DNA of 64,000 nucleotides from JAJDTR01 sp965220415 (GTDB taxonomy: Bacteria; Poribacteria; WGA-4E; JAJDTR01). The notes below the pieces were generated by a model. The model saw only the letters and a program-made list of their open reading frames with translations. It had not been told where the DNA came from and did not search any database. How positions within the stretch are numbered: position 1 is the stretch's first letter; every line of letters begins with the position of its first letter. Shown here piece by piece: positions 46,772-55,317 of this stretch. The stretch lies in the NCBI GenBank assembly GCA_965220415.1, contig OZ244829.1:3658001-3722000 (forward strand). Direction: 5' to 3'. The position numbers and the translations under genes were made by a program.

Positions 46772-47815
46772 TTAGCGCTTGACTCCGGCTGCCGTCCATT
46801 TGTCTGTCTTGATGCTCCCCCAAATCGAAGCCAGTTTGGGCCTTGGTCTAACAGCAGTGGGTACAACGCCGGCGTCATATTCTTCGACAGTCATGAGGAG
46901 GTCGGGACCGATGTTCGCCGCTACGCCGCCCAGCGCATAAATCTTTCCATCCACCGCGCCCGACTGCAAAAAGACGCGACCTGTAGGCATGTCCAACTTT
47001 GTAGTCCATTGGTCTGTCGTCGGGTGATACTCCTCTACCGTTTGGACCCCAGGTCCCTGGATGAACGTCGTTCCGCCGATGGCATAAATCCTCTGATTCA
47101 CCACTTCAGCCGCAAAACCGGTTCGCGGCGTCGGCATGTCTGTTTTCGGAGTCCATGAATCCGCGACCGGATCGTATTCCTCAACCATCGGCAAAACAGG
47201 CCCCTGCACTGCGGGCGCCCCACCGATGACGTAAATCTTCCCATTGACCGCGGCAGCCGCCATACCCGATCTCGGATTCGGCATATCCGCCTTCTGCGTC
47301 CAGGTATCAGAGACCGGATCATATTCCTCAACCGCCGCCAGAACGGGACCTAGATTCGTTGCGATGCCGCCGATTGCGTAAATCTTTCCGTTCACCGTTG
47401 CGGTCGAGAACAATCCCCGAGCGGTGGGCATGTCGGCTCGCTGTGTCCAGGTATCCGTCGCCGGGTCGTACTCTTCGACAGTAGAAATCGCAGGCTCTGT
47501 ATCCGTCCAACCCCCTATGACATAAATCTTGCTATCTACCGCGGCGCTTGACATCCCCGCCCGTGCCGTTGACATGTCTGCACGTACACTCCACTCATCC
47601 GTTGACGGATTAAAAGCGTGTGTGCTTGGAATAACCTGCGCAAGCATTCCACCCATGACATAGATCAGCCCGTTCGACGCGCTGGCGGAAAAGAACAACC
47701 GCGGCCCCATCATATCCGCTTTCCGATTCCACTGCTCCACCTGTGTGAAACTTGTACTCGGTACAACCAATAACAGACTTAGCGTTAATGCCACCGAAAA
47801 AGAAAAACGAATCAT
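46772..47815 (-). CDS. Secreted kelch-repeat protein
   Basis: 347 residues. Signal peptide FSFSVALTLSLLLVVPS ending near FTQ. Six kelch repeats with the pattern GKIYVIGG..., EEYDPATDTWTQRADMPTAR, about 50 residues each, forming a six-bladed propeller. No catalytic residues are apparent; kelch propellers in secreted bacterial proteins bind carbohydrate or protein. The second of two ATGs (47815) has AAGGAG at 9 nt and matches the start of the paralogue at 50843. Confidence 0.88.
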   Translation of the reverse strand: MIRFSFSVALTLSLLLVVPSTSFTQVEQWNRKADMMGPRLFFSASASNGLIYVMGGMLAQVIPSTHAFNPSTDEWSVRADMSTARAGMSSAAVDSKIYVIGGWTDTEPAISTVEEYDPATDTWTQRADMPTARGLFSTATVNGKIYAIGGIATNLGPVLAAVEEYDPVSDTWTQKADMPNPRSGMAAAAVNGKIYVIGGAPAVQGPVLPMVEEYDPVADSWTPKTDMPTPRTGFAAEVVNQRIYAIGGTTFIQGPGVQTVEEYHPTTDQWTTKLDMPTGRVFLQSGAVDGKIYALGGVAANIGPDLLMTVEEYDAGVVPTAVRPRPKLASIWGSIKTDKWTAAGVKR

Positions 47816-47979
47816 AGTCATTTTCTCCTTAGAATTCAGATTTGCGAAATTGTCAAATTCCGTTTCTTCCCGTAAATCACGGATTTTAGACAGCCGTTAG
47901 CGATTGACTCCGATATGCTTGTTTTCCTGCTTGACGCCTCTGTACCTTCTTGATTTAATTAATGCAAGTTGTTACCCGT

Positions 47980-48050
47980 GGGATCTCTATGGGATTTCTA
48001 TCGCCTTCGCTGTTCGCTCAGTTGATCACTCGCTATTCACTCGCTTGATC
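47980..48050 (+). repeat. Modular dispersed repeat, copy 9
   Basis: GGGATCTCTATGGGATTTCT, ATCGCCTTCGCTGTTCGC, CAGTTGATCACTCGC, TATTCACTCGCTTGATC: the cleanest copy, useful as a consensus. Confidence 0.8.
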
Positions 48051-48153
48051 CTCTGGAGCGAGTTACTTGCTGAAAGAATGATTCCGCCAGGGATAATAGG
48101 GGACCACCAATATTTTCTGTAAACCCGAAAAATAGGTGCGGAGAGTAGGTTCT

Positions 48154-48242
48154 ATGGTCATGAGTCTAGATTTCCTCCCGTAATTTGATAACTACCGGTA
48201 CTCAAATTAGCGGCAGAATTGAGGAAATCGTCCCATGACCAT
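48154..48242. repeat. 89-bp nested inverted repeat
   Basis: Three successive arm pairs are nested: ATGGTCATG/CATGACCAT outside, GATTTCCTC/GAGGAAATC next, CCGTAATTTGA/TCAAATTAGCGG inside, around a short loop with ACCGGT. The spacers between arms differ, so it is an imperfect long hairpin. It could be a small mobile element or a structured RNA. Confidence 0.7.
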
Positions 48243-48323
48243 GATACATTTCACACCAAAGCAAAGCCAAATTGGAGTGTTATGCCTATTCACCTCCAAA
48301 CTTCAAACTAGCACCATTGGTTA

Positions 48324-48755
48324 CTAGTTGTCCCCCTCTTGATACGGAGCTAGCTTTTCATCAAGGCTATATTTGCCTGCTCCAATCAGGATGAAACTCA
48401 GAAACACGATGCCCACTTCGATAGGGTGCGACGCCCCCATCAAACCTTCGCCTTCAGCGAGGTTGCTAACAGCGGCAACCATCATTGTGACAGTTAAAAG
48501 AGCACACGCCGGACGGAAGAATAGACCGAGAATTAGGCAGAGCCCTCCAATGAACTCGGAAATCGCTGCCATAATCCCCCAGAACATCGGCATGAACCCG
48601 ATGCCAAGACTTTTCATCGCCATACCGGTATCTTTCCATTCCTCCGGCCCGCCGAACATTTTAGGCGCCCCGTGAAAGAGGAACATGCACCCAAGCCCGA
48701 TGCGGAGAATTAAAAGACCGATGTGTCTATGTTTATTCCAAGATGTAAAAATCAT
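48324..48755 (-). CDS. DoxX-family membrane protein
   Basis: 143 residues with four hydrophobic helices. Signatures: GLLILRIGLGCMFLFHGAPK, FWGIMAAISEFIGGLCLILG and PIEVGIVFLSFILIGAGKYS end in SLDEKL, as in DoxX/YphA proteins. ATG 48755 is chosen because AAGGAGAT is 7-8 nt upstream; the longer frame adds an unrelated leader. Role in redox or quinone-linked functions has been proposed for the family but is not certain. Confidence 0.9.
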   Translation of the reverse strand: MIFTSWNKHRHIGLLILRIGLGCMFLFHGAPKMFGGPEEWKDTGMAMKSLGIGFMPMFWGIMAAISEFIGGLCLILGLFFRPACALLTVTMMVAAVSNLAEGEGLMGASHPIEVGIVFLSFILIGAGKYSLDEKLAPYQEGDN

Positions 48756-49100
48756 GTGATAGCATCTCCTTAATATGTTAATGGCGAAGCAATTCGGCTC
48801 TTGGTTTGCGCCGCGCTTGGCGAAAAAGGAAGGGGCAAACAAATGAGGATATGCCTCGACCGAACGCTCTGCCAACAGTTGATTATAGATTGTGCGCCCG
48901 GTTTTTAACGTGCGCCGGTCTGAAACGACTTGAGAATAACCATCCGCTTTACCACGGCAGAAGTGTTTGTATTGAGTTTGAAAAAATTGAGTTGCTGCTG
49001 ACGCGCTCACCTTGGTCGTTCCGTTCTGCTAGGCGAGTTATACAGGGGCGGCATATCCAGTATAGATAGACATGCTAACCCCTTTATAGGTCATTTGATA
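48756..49100. other. Gene-free region, nothing recognised
   Basis: Only the Shine-Dalgarno of the DoxX gene is evident at the left edge. Short frames on both strands lack start signals and protein-like character. Confidence 0.5.
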
Positions 49101-49493
49101 CTATTTCAGTATCAGCATCTTCCGCGTTTGGGAATAATCGCCCGCTGTCAATGTGTAAAAGTAGAGACCGCTGGCGACCGGCTCACCCCGCTGATTGCGA
49201 CCGTCCCAATAGGCTGCATAATCTCGGCTGTGATACATCCCCTCCTCGCCCTCGGTGCGAGTGAGGATAACCTGGGAAGAATTGATAGGCTGCGCCGTGT
49301 CCGTCTTTACATCGCCCGCACTGGCTTCCGGCGCGTCGATCTCTACCGATAGATTCATGCTCTCCTCCACGACAGACATTGATCGGGGGGCGGCAACTTT
49401 CACATCGGTCGGCTTGGGAGTGGGTGTAACTCCATGCGCAGACAGTTTCGCACTTGGCTTGATGGTACGTGGCTTGACCGGTTTAACTTCCAT
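49101..49493 (-). CDS. Short protein ending in a truncated sorting domain
   Basis: 130 residues. The N-terminal 60 residues are Lys/Pro/Thr-rich linker (KPVKPRTIKPSAKLS). The C-terminal 60 end in HSRDYAAYWDGRNQRGEPV, then YFYTLTAGDYSQTRKMLILK, the last part of the sorting domain found on the giant secreted proteins, but NPFNPETWIPY is missing. The frame stays open about 65 codons upstream of the ATG and there encodes a likely membrane segment (NIGGISVQVFIAIYL) without any ATG; the gene may be longer with an unusual start or a remnant. Confidence 0.6.
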   Translation of the reverse strand: MEVKPVKPRTIKPSAKLSAHGVTPTPKPTDVKVAAPRSMSVVEESMNLSVEIDAPEASAGDVKTDTAQPINSSQVILTRTEGEEGMYHSRDYAAYWDGRNQRGEPVASGLYFYTLTAGDYSQTRKMLILK

Positions 49494-49676
49494 CGTTTTG
49501 ATGCGCCTGATTTGTCTTAGTGTTTTCAGGTAGATGGCGATGAAAACCTGTACGCTTATCCCCCCGATGTTGTACCACAGCCATTCAATCGGAATCTTGC
49601 CGCAAGTTACCCTATTTTGCCAAAATGCTGATTTCGTGAAATAATAATGCCCGTATTTGCGTTTTAAGGGTATCGT

Positions 49677-49719
49677 TTTCGGGTGTCAAGTATGTTTATA
49701 CCCTTCCCGACACCCGAAA
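49677..49719. terminator. 11-bp hairpin downstream of the 49756 gene
   Basis: TTTCGGGTGTC and GACACCCGAAA pair around a 21-nt loop, 37 bp beyond the stop of the minus-strand gene at 49756. On the minus strand the stem is followed by AACGATACCC, so no strong T-run. Confidence 0.45.
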
Positions 49720-49755
49720 CTCTTTTATTCGACGGCTATGCTTTTCAATTCTGCA

Positions 49756-50076
49756 CTAATCTGCAAATGGCTCACAGTCTTTTCGATAGGTTATGTCCCC
49801 CCGGTCTAACCGCTCTTTTACCTTTTCGGCGAGATCGACCAGTTCCTCTATCGGCTTCTGCTGATTGCGATTGCTTTCCAGTTGCTCTTCGGCTTGCTCT
49901 GGGGTCTCGGCTGTCTGTGGTAGAACACCAGCCCGCTCATTTCGCTCTCGCTCAGCATTGTCGTTTAGCAGCGAGTAGTGATAATGCTTGATGACATAGA
50001 CGGCGTTGTCCACCGCTGTCTCCACTTCCTTGCGTGAAGTTGCGTTATCCTTCGCTTGCGCGGTTACATTATCCAT
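49756..50076 (-). CDS. Hypothetical small charged protein
   Basis: 106 residues, strongly hydrophilic: N-terminal helix with AVDNAVYVIKHYHYSLL, a Glu/Gln-rich middle (AETPEQAEEQLESNRNQQ) and a helical end (LVDLAEKVKERLDRGDI). AAAAAGGAG before the ATG and clean codon use support expression. No family recognised, no signal peptide. Confidence 0.7.
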   Translation of the reverse strand: MDNVTAQAKDNATSRKEVETAVDNAVYVIKHYHYSLLNDNAERERNERAGVLPQTAETPEQAEEQLESNRNQQKPIEELVDLAEKVKERLDRGDITYRKDCEPFAD

Positions 50077-50178
50077 CGTAAATCTCCTTTTTCAATCAAA
50101 AGTTATGGGGAATCGAAGCTCCCGTCATTCTCGCCTTCGCACAATGCGTCGGCATTCCACCGTTTGCATATCCACGGC

Positions 50179-50484
50179 TTATACTTTTTTCAAGATTGTA
50201 ATGTGATTCAATCTATCCTTATCATCCCATCTGCGTAAAATCAAATAGTCTTGCGATTGCAACCATGTCCCCTCCCAGTTTTTCCACACTTCACTGGGAC
50301 TTCGCCATGCTATCACAAACTCGTTATCGTTGATGGCGAAAAAACCGGATTGTTCTCTCCAGATTTCGTCGGCATCATTGTTAGGCGTGGCTATCTTTTC
50401 AAACGTGCCGTTCGCATGAAACACACATTCCCACTCAACTTCAAAGGTTATTATTTCCACGGTTGTCTCTCCCTCGATGCCCAC
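50179..50484 (-). pseudogene. 3' remnant of a lipocalin-like lipoprotein gene
   Basis: About 100 codons without their own start: VEIITFEVEWECVFHANGTF, then NDNEFVIAWRSPSEVW and TWLQSQDYLILRRWDDKD. The pattern (GTF.., WEGTWLQ..DYLILRR) resembles the end of the lipoprotein at 56488. It is joined, out of frame, to the truncated kelch gene at about 50485-50490, marking a recombination junction. Confidence 0.55.
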
Positions 50485-50843
50485 TGCGTCGCCGGGTGGT
50501 ACGCTTCGACGGTAGAAATCGCAGGCTCGGTATCCGTCCAACCCCCTACATAAATCTTGCCATCGACTACTGCGCTGGACATCCCCGCCCGCGCCGTTGG
50601 CATGTCTGCATGTAGGCTCCACTCATCCGTTGACGGATTAAAGGCGTGTGTGCTTGGAATAACCTGCGCAAGCATTCCACCCATGACATAGATTAGGCCG
50701 TTTGACGCGCTGGCGGAAAAGAACAACCGCGGCCCCATCATATCCGCGTTCCGATTCCACTGCTCAACCCGTGTGAAACCTGCACTTGGCACAAACACTT
50801 GCAAACCTACCGCCAATGCAACCAACATAGAAAATCGATTCAT
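50451..50843 (-). pseudogene. Truncated second copy of the kelch protein gene
   Basis: The first ~117 residues are nearly identical to the kelch protein at 46772 (MMGPRLFFSASASNGLIYVM, PSTHAFNPSTDEWS, one residue deleted in IYVGGW). After YHPAT the sequence leaves the kelch frame and ends in QWASRERQPWK. Only two kelch units remain, too few for a propeller. AGGA is upstream of ATG as in the intact gene. A short secreted product is possible but unlikely to fold. Confidence 0.75.
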
Positions 50844-50879
50844 AGTCATTTCCTCCGAAGACATTCAAATTGCGACAAT

Positions 50880-51476
50880 CTAGTAAAACCGATAATTAAC
50901 GGATACAGCAAGCGTAAGCTCGTTGGCATTGACCGCTGAGTCATGAAAACGTACCAGCAGCCGATTATACCCCGCCGCGACATCAAACACGAAGTGCGGT
51001 CGGAACTCGTAACCGAACCCGCCCTCAAGTGACTGGAGTAACCCACCGGAGTAGAAAGCGCCATCGGAGAATTCGATCAACGCTTGTAAATAATGTCTCG
51101 GTGAATAGGACATCCGTCCGAGATACCACATCAACCCAAACTTGGGCGTAAACCTTGTGCTAACATCTGTGTGCGCCGACATGAGATAAACACCCAAACG
51201 GCTCGAATGGACATATCCCGCTTTCCACTGGAATCGTGCCGATGAATGCCTTAAAAAAATGTCGTGTTCGCTAACCTCGGCTTGCCCTATCCCGTACCCC
51301 ACACCGCCGCTCAAAAAGAACCCTTCGAGGTTATTATCCACTAAATCCTTGAACGGATTTTGATCCTTTAAGGAATTCTGTTCTGCCCCTAGCGTTGTTG
51401 CCACACATAGAAGCGCAAAGACTATGTAGATATACTTCCGATTAAAATAATTCATAAATTCATTTTTTTTGAACAT
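50880..51476 (-). CDS. Predicted outer-membrane beta-barrel protein
   Basis: 198 residues. Signal peptide (KYIYIVFALLCVATTLGAEQ). The mature part shows alternating strands with Gly and aromatic residues (GFFLSGGVGYGIGQAEV, FQWKAGYVHSSRLGVYLM, GGLLQSLEGGFGYEFRP) and ends in a strand with terminal aromatic, VSVNYRFY, the usual signal for barrel assembly. Length fits an 8-stranded barrel. The ATG at 51476 overlaps the upstream lipoprotein gene by 17 bp; ATG 51455 is an alternative. Probably cotranscribed with that lipoprotein. Confidence 0.8.
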   Translation of the reverse strand: MFKKNEFMNYFNRKYIYIVFALLCVATTLGAEQNSLKDQNPFKDLVDNNLEGFFLSGGVGYGIGQAEVSEHDIFLRHSSARFQWKAGYVHSSRLGVYLMSAHTDVSTRFTPKFGLMWYLGRMSYSPRHYLQALIEFSDGAFYSGGLLQSLEGGFGYEFRPHFVFDVAAGYNRLLVRFHDSAVNANELTLAVSVNYRFY

Positions 51477-52020
51477 ATACCGCTAAATCGGTGATGTGTC
51501 CTCGTGAGCCTTTTCTATATGAGATCGTTTTATGAACTGCGCTGATGGCGTTGGTGCGACGGTTGATGTCAATCCGGGTTTGGGCGTCAATAGGGGATTT
51601 GAGTTGGCGCACTATCTGCCAGGTTTCTCCTTCCCACACATAGATGTCGATGTTTTTAATCGATTCTTCAGTATCCATTCGGATATACCGAATAAATCGG
51701 GGCGAATCTAGGCAGTAATAATGAACCATGCCGCGCCAACGCTTTCGATTTAGACTTCGGTTTAGATCGTATTTCGGCTGGCTTCTAAGATAGACGTTGT
51801 CTTCCATGTCGCGCATAATCTGCGCGGGAGATTTCCTCAAGAAACGATGCTTGGTCGCAGACTCGAAACGCAACTTTAGCTCCACATGGTATTTGCCTTC
51901 TACCTGTTCCACTCCGCCGCCGTCATGCGATTGCCCAAGATTTTTCATCGCCGCACAACCGGAAACGCTTATTATGAATCCCAGTACCAGTGCCATTCCA
52001 ATCAGCAATTTGCCGTCCAT
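51460..52020 (-). CDS. Lipoprotein, paralogue of the one at 45142
   Basis: 186 residues. Lipobox VSGC after MALVLGFIIS. The C-terminal half (DSPRFIRYIRMDTEESIKN, YVWEGETWQIVRQLKSP, DAQTRIDINRRTNAI) corresponds to the whole mature lipoprotein at 45142. The N-terminal mature part (about residues 45-100) is additional. Downstream gene overlaps. Function unknown; probably periplasmic face of a membrane. Confidence 0.8.
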   Translation of the reverse strand: MDGKLLIGMALVLGFIISVSGCAAMKNLGQSHDGGGVEQVEGKYHVELKLRFESATKHRFLRKSPAQIMRDMEDNVYLRSQPKYDLNRSLNRKRWRGMVHYYCLDSPRFIRYIRMDTEESIKNIDIYVWEGETWQIVRQLKSPIDAQTRIDINRRTNAISAVHKTISYRKGSRGHITDLAVYVQKK

Positions 52021-52046
52021 TTACACTCACCGCCCGTTGATTTCGT

Positions 52047-52517
52047 TTAAGTTTCGGTAAGCGTTATCATTTCCCAAAAAAGAACCGAGCCACTGCACCG
52101 CGTTCCGCTTTTGCGCAGCTTTGCCCACAACCACCTCAAGTAGGATTTGGCTGATACAGGGGTCACGACAACCGATACGCCATCATCGTCGCGCCCTACG
52201 GAACACGTTACTCCACGAGGCACTGTTTGCTCCATAAAGAGGCGGGTCTCATACGCGATGTCCTGACGTTCGTCGAAATCTATACGGTCTTCATTCGCTA
52301 TACTTGATGCTTCAATCTCCGCATTGTCCATAGACTGTAGCTCTTTCCAAGATTTAATGTCTCCATCCACCGACCCATCGAATTGCGAATGCCCTGCGCC
52401 CACCCGAAATGAAATTCAACGAGTCCCTTCCGGCGCATCTCGAACAGTGCGTTTGTCCTTCGCTTTCATTTCGCCTAAAATGCTATCCACCGATTCCGAT
52501 ACGGTATAGGGGTACAT
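52047..52517 (-). pseudogene. Gene broken by one in-frame TGA
   Basis: From ATG 52517 (MYPYTVSESVDSILGEMKAK, DKRTVRDAPEGTR) a TGA at 52416-52418 is followed in the same frame by ISFRVGAGHSQFDGSVDGD, KSWKELQSMDNAEIEASS, and further to VSAKSYLRWLWAKLRK and TAA. Without the TGA it would be a 156-residue protein. A TGG-to-TGA or CGA-to-TGA change explains it. A GTG just after the stop could restart translation. Family not recognised. Confidence 0.55.
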
Positions 52518-52540
52518 GCTTTATGCCTGCTCTTGTTGGC

Positions 52541-53470
52541 TTAAGGTGATTCCTTCCATTTTATGAAATTCAGAATTTTCTCTTTAACAACCTTTCGATT
52601 AGATTGTACCGTCAAAAATTCAGGGTGTTCAATACCCATTGATACAAGCCATCTCTTCCAGTAAGTCTCGATTATCTGCATATTGTCTCTCTCATCTCGA
52701 CGTTTCATCTCGACCATCAAAAATTTGACATCGTAATCCTTGAAATTTACTTCCTCGAAATTTGGTTCCTTAAATTCCAACAACCCGTGTCCTTCGGCAT
52801 TAAACGTGGGTCTCCAGTCGGGGTTGTTCCAAAATCTCTTAATTACTTTGTAGGGGATGTAGCTCGTTTTGTTGCAGTGCTTATGGCGCCGTTCTTGAAT
52901 ATTCTTGTCGAAATCTAAATACCCATCTGACAGACAAATGATGTAGTTTGCCATATCTTCTTTTAGATATAGTTTGCAGGTCTCCGCAAACCAAGTCCAG
53001 ATATCTGCCCCGGTGAACTTATTTTGTTTGTCAATCTCCTGCCACAGTTTATCAAGATTTTCAAACAATTCATCCCTCACTTTCTTGAACTTCGCAGCAC
53101 TAGCCGTCTTCCTCATATCCGGTGTTGGCCAGATATTCAATTCATCAATAATCGATTGCGGAATTTGAGTAGTGTTGGGTTGAGGGGGTACGTCAATAGC
53201 AAAGCGATGACGAAGCCAAGTGTCACGCCTATCTGTTCTAATCTCACTTAACACTAGATCAGCGAAAATATCGACAATGTATTTTACAATCTGGGTGTCA
53301 GTTTCCAACTGTCCAGGGTTCTTCTTTTTAGAAATGCGATTTGACGTATCGAGTATTACAACAATATTCTTCGGAGGAAATTTCGGTTTTTCCTCTTCTG
53401 GTAGCTTACAGCCAATCGTTAACAGAACAAAAAGGGCTGAAGCTAATCTGAAATTCTTAATCTTGGTCAA
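52541..53470 (-). CDS. vWA-like lipoprotein, third gene of the envelope operon
   Basis: 309 residues. Lipobox TIGC after FRLASALFVLL. The mature protein resembles a von Willebrand A domain: VVILDTSNRIS (first metal-site loop, DxSxS altered to DTSNR), FTGADIWTWF (Thr) and YIICLSDGYLDFD (Asp). A Lys/Glu-rich helical C-terminus follows. Start is TTG at 53470 with AGGGGG 6 nt upstream. It begins 11 bp after the membrane nuclease-like gene and is surely cotranscribed. Role inferred: ligand or partner sensing at the envelope. Confidence 0.75.
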   Translation of the reverse strand: MTKIKNFRLASALFVLLTIGCKLPEEEKPKFPPKNIVVILDTSNRISKKKNPGQLETDTQIVKYIVDIFADLVLSEIRTDRRDTWLRHRFAIDVPPQPNTTQIPQSIIDELNIWPTPDMRKTASAAKFKKVRDELFENLDKLWQEIDKQNKFTGADIWTWFAETCKLYLKEDMANYIICLSDGYLDFDKNIQERRHKHCNKTSYIPYKVIKRFWNNPDWRPTFNAEGHGLLEFKEPNFEEVNFKDYDVKFLMVEMKRRDERDNMQIIETYWKRWLVSMGIEHPEFLTVQSNRKVVKEKILNFIKWKESP

Positions 53471-53481
53471 GACATACCCCC

Positions 53482-55317
53482 TTACTGTAAAGTAGCATCA
53501 CGATTGACAGAAACGTCGCGCAAAACTGCATAATACTGGTTAAGAGTCTCGTATGCAACAGCCTCGATTTTCTTAATTTGTGCTGATACATTCCCGCCGT
53601 TCTCATCGGGGTCATCGTCCTCATTGTGAGCGACAAACCGACACCAGCCAGAGAGGAATTCCTGTATTTGTTTTTCAATTTTATTCCGATCAACCACGCG
53701 ACTGTATCGGTTTGCCCATAACTCGTGAATTTGTGCTTGTATTCGCTCAATTTTTTCCTGTAAACCCGTGGACTGTGTTCTTAAGCGCTGTAGATCGCTT
53801 TGCAAGTGCTCATTTTCTTTTTCTGCGACCGCAACTTCTCTTTCTCGTTCAATTCTCTCCTTCACAATTTGCTTTTCTCTCGCTTCACTATCGTCATGAT
53901 CATCGCGGATTTTCACCTTTTTCCACAACTCATTTACCCAATGGAAACCTATACTCCACAACACTGAAATAGCTAGGCCTAAAAGTAATACGCTCACAAT
54001 ATTCAGACCGAATTCTAACCAAGTTCCTGGATCCAAGTCTCGATCTTCTCTTTCGCGACGGATGTTCATCGCAATTTTAAGTGCAATCGCACTATCAAGC
54101 AGTAAAGTAATGGACAGTGGCACCGTCCACAACAACCGTGTCCTATTTACATAACCAAAATGGACTACCATTGCTAATAACACAAAGATGCAAGGAAACA
54201 GAAGAACAAACCAATTGCCTTCGTCAAGAGCCTGGATAAAAGCATAAGGGTTTATAATCTCATTTAGCAGATCGTCAACGGAACCCAGGCCCCCAGAAAA
54301 GGCTTTGTCGCCGACAGAAGCATAAAAAACAAAAAGGTAACACGTTGAACCGAGGAGCGCGAGTGTAACCAAAACTGGAACAATGGATCGAGCGATATAC
54401 GACATACGACCATTTGCTTGCCTCACAGGAGAATGGCCATCAGCTCCAACGGATGCCGCTTTTAACTCGGTGGGCGCCGGCATTTTGGACGTGTGCTCAA
54501 TCACGAGCGCGGTACGTGTTTTTTCACTATCCTTTGATTCTTGCTCCTTTCGTTTAATCTCTTGCTCAACAGCATCTTTCTCCGACAATAACTTCGATTT
54601 CTCCTCACGCAACTCGCTTATCTTTTCGTCCAAATCGCCCTCAGTCGAAGCGATTTCGATTTCCTCGTTATGAATAATCTGTTTAATATGTTGCGGAATA
54701 CATTCAGCAATTCCGCGATGATTTGTAGCCCAATAAAAGCCGTTCCGATGACTATAGTAAGGTTTGCCATTCACACCTTGTGCTACACCGACATTTCTCT
54801 GGTTATCGCTTTGCATTGCGGGAAAGCCTCTCGTAGTATTAGAAATGTAAGGTAAATGTTGGAAGGATGATGTTTCAGGTGGATTGGAATCTACGGCATT
54901 GTCGGGCGGTCTGCGGCGGAAGATTCTCCTTAGCAAATTGCCTAACGCTTGAATTGGCCCCATCTTAAGAATCCGCGACTCAAATTGGGACTGTGAAATC
55001 TCTCGGAACCGCCCTCTTTTTAGATTTTCATAGCATACCCAATCGTCAGGGTCTAAACTATTGGCAAACACGCCCAAGGGCGCATCGCTCGCCGAAAGGT
55101 AAGATTTCAACTGGTCTATGCCGCCGTTCTCGTATCCTACCCCTTTGCATTCTATGATCGCAGCGAGTTGTCTTTTGCTATCCAAAAGCACCACGTCCGC
55201 AACACCGGTCTTAGATCCGAATTGAATCGGATGCTCCCTCTTAACTGTATAACGATTCCATCGTGGCTCAGTGAAATGTTCATAAACCTTCTGCTTCACC
55301 AAATCTTCAGAACTCAT
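53482..55317 (-). CDS. Membrane protein with HsdR_N nuclease-like domain and coiled coils
   Basis: 611 residues. Residues 1-125 resemble the type I restriction R-subunit N-terminal domain: GVADVVLLD (Asp), LAAIIECKGVG (ExK) and GIDQLKSYLSA, a PD-(D/E)XK core. A linker, then coiled coil 1 (LDEKISELREEKSKLLSEKD), TM segments near residues 310-330, 365-385, 395-415 and 430-455, then a long coiled coil (EREREVAVAEKENEHLQSDL) and a soluble end with Tyr-rich helix. ATGA overlap with the upstream gene shows translational coupling. No helicase or methylase is present. Function unknown. Confidence 0.8.
   Translation of the reverse strand: MSSEDLVKQKVYEHFTEPRWNRYTVKREHPIQFGSKTGVADVVLLDSKRQLAAIIECKGVGYENGGIDQLKSYLSASDAPLGVFANSLDPDDWVCYENLKRGRFREISQSQFESRILKMGPIQALGNLLRRIFRRRPPDNAVDSNPPETSSFQHLPYISNTTRGFPAMQSDNQRNVGVAQGVNGKPYYSHRNGFYWATNHRGIAECIPQHIKQIIHNEEIEIASTEGDLDEKISELREEKSKLLSEKDAVEQEIKRKEQESKDSEKTRTALVIEHTSKMPAPTELKAASVGADGHSPVRQANGRMSYIARSIVPVLVTLALLGSTCYLFVFYASVGDKAFSGGLGSVDDLLNEIINPYAFIQALDEGNWFVLLFPCIFVLLAMVVHFGYVNRTRLLWTVPLSITLLLDSAIALKIAMNIRREREDRDLDPGTWLEFGLNIVSVLLLGLAISVLWSIGFHWVNELWKKVKIRDDHDDSEAREKQIVKERIEREREVAVAEKENEHLQSDLQRLRTQSTGLQEKIERIQAQIHELWANRYSRVVDRNKIEKQIQEFLSGWCRFVAHNEDDDPDENGGNVSAQIKKIEAVAYETLNQYYAVLRDVSVNRDATLQ

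Larger units (their letters stand above)
47816..48323. other. Gene-free region with repeat copy 9 and nested hairpin
   Basis: No gene. Contains modular repeat copy 9 (47980-48050) and the nested inverted repeat at 48154-48242. The latter lies between the end of DoxX (minus strand) and the kelch promoter side. Confidence 0.6.
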
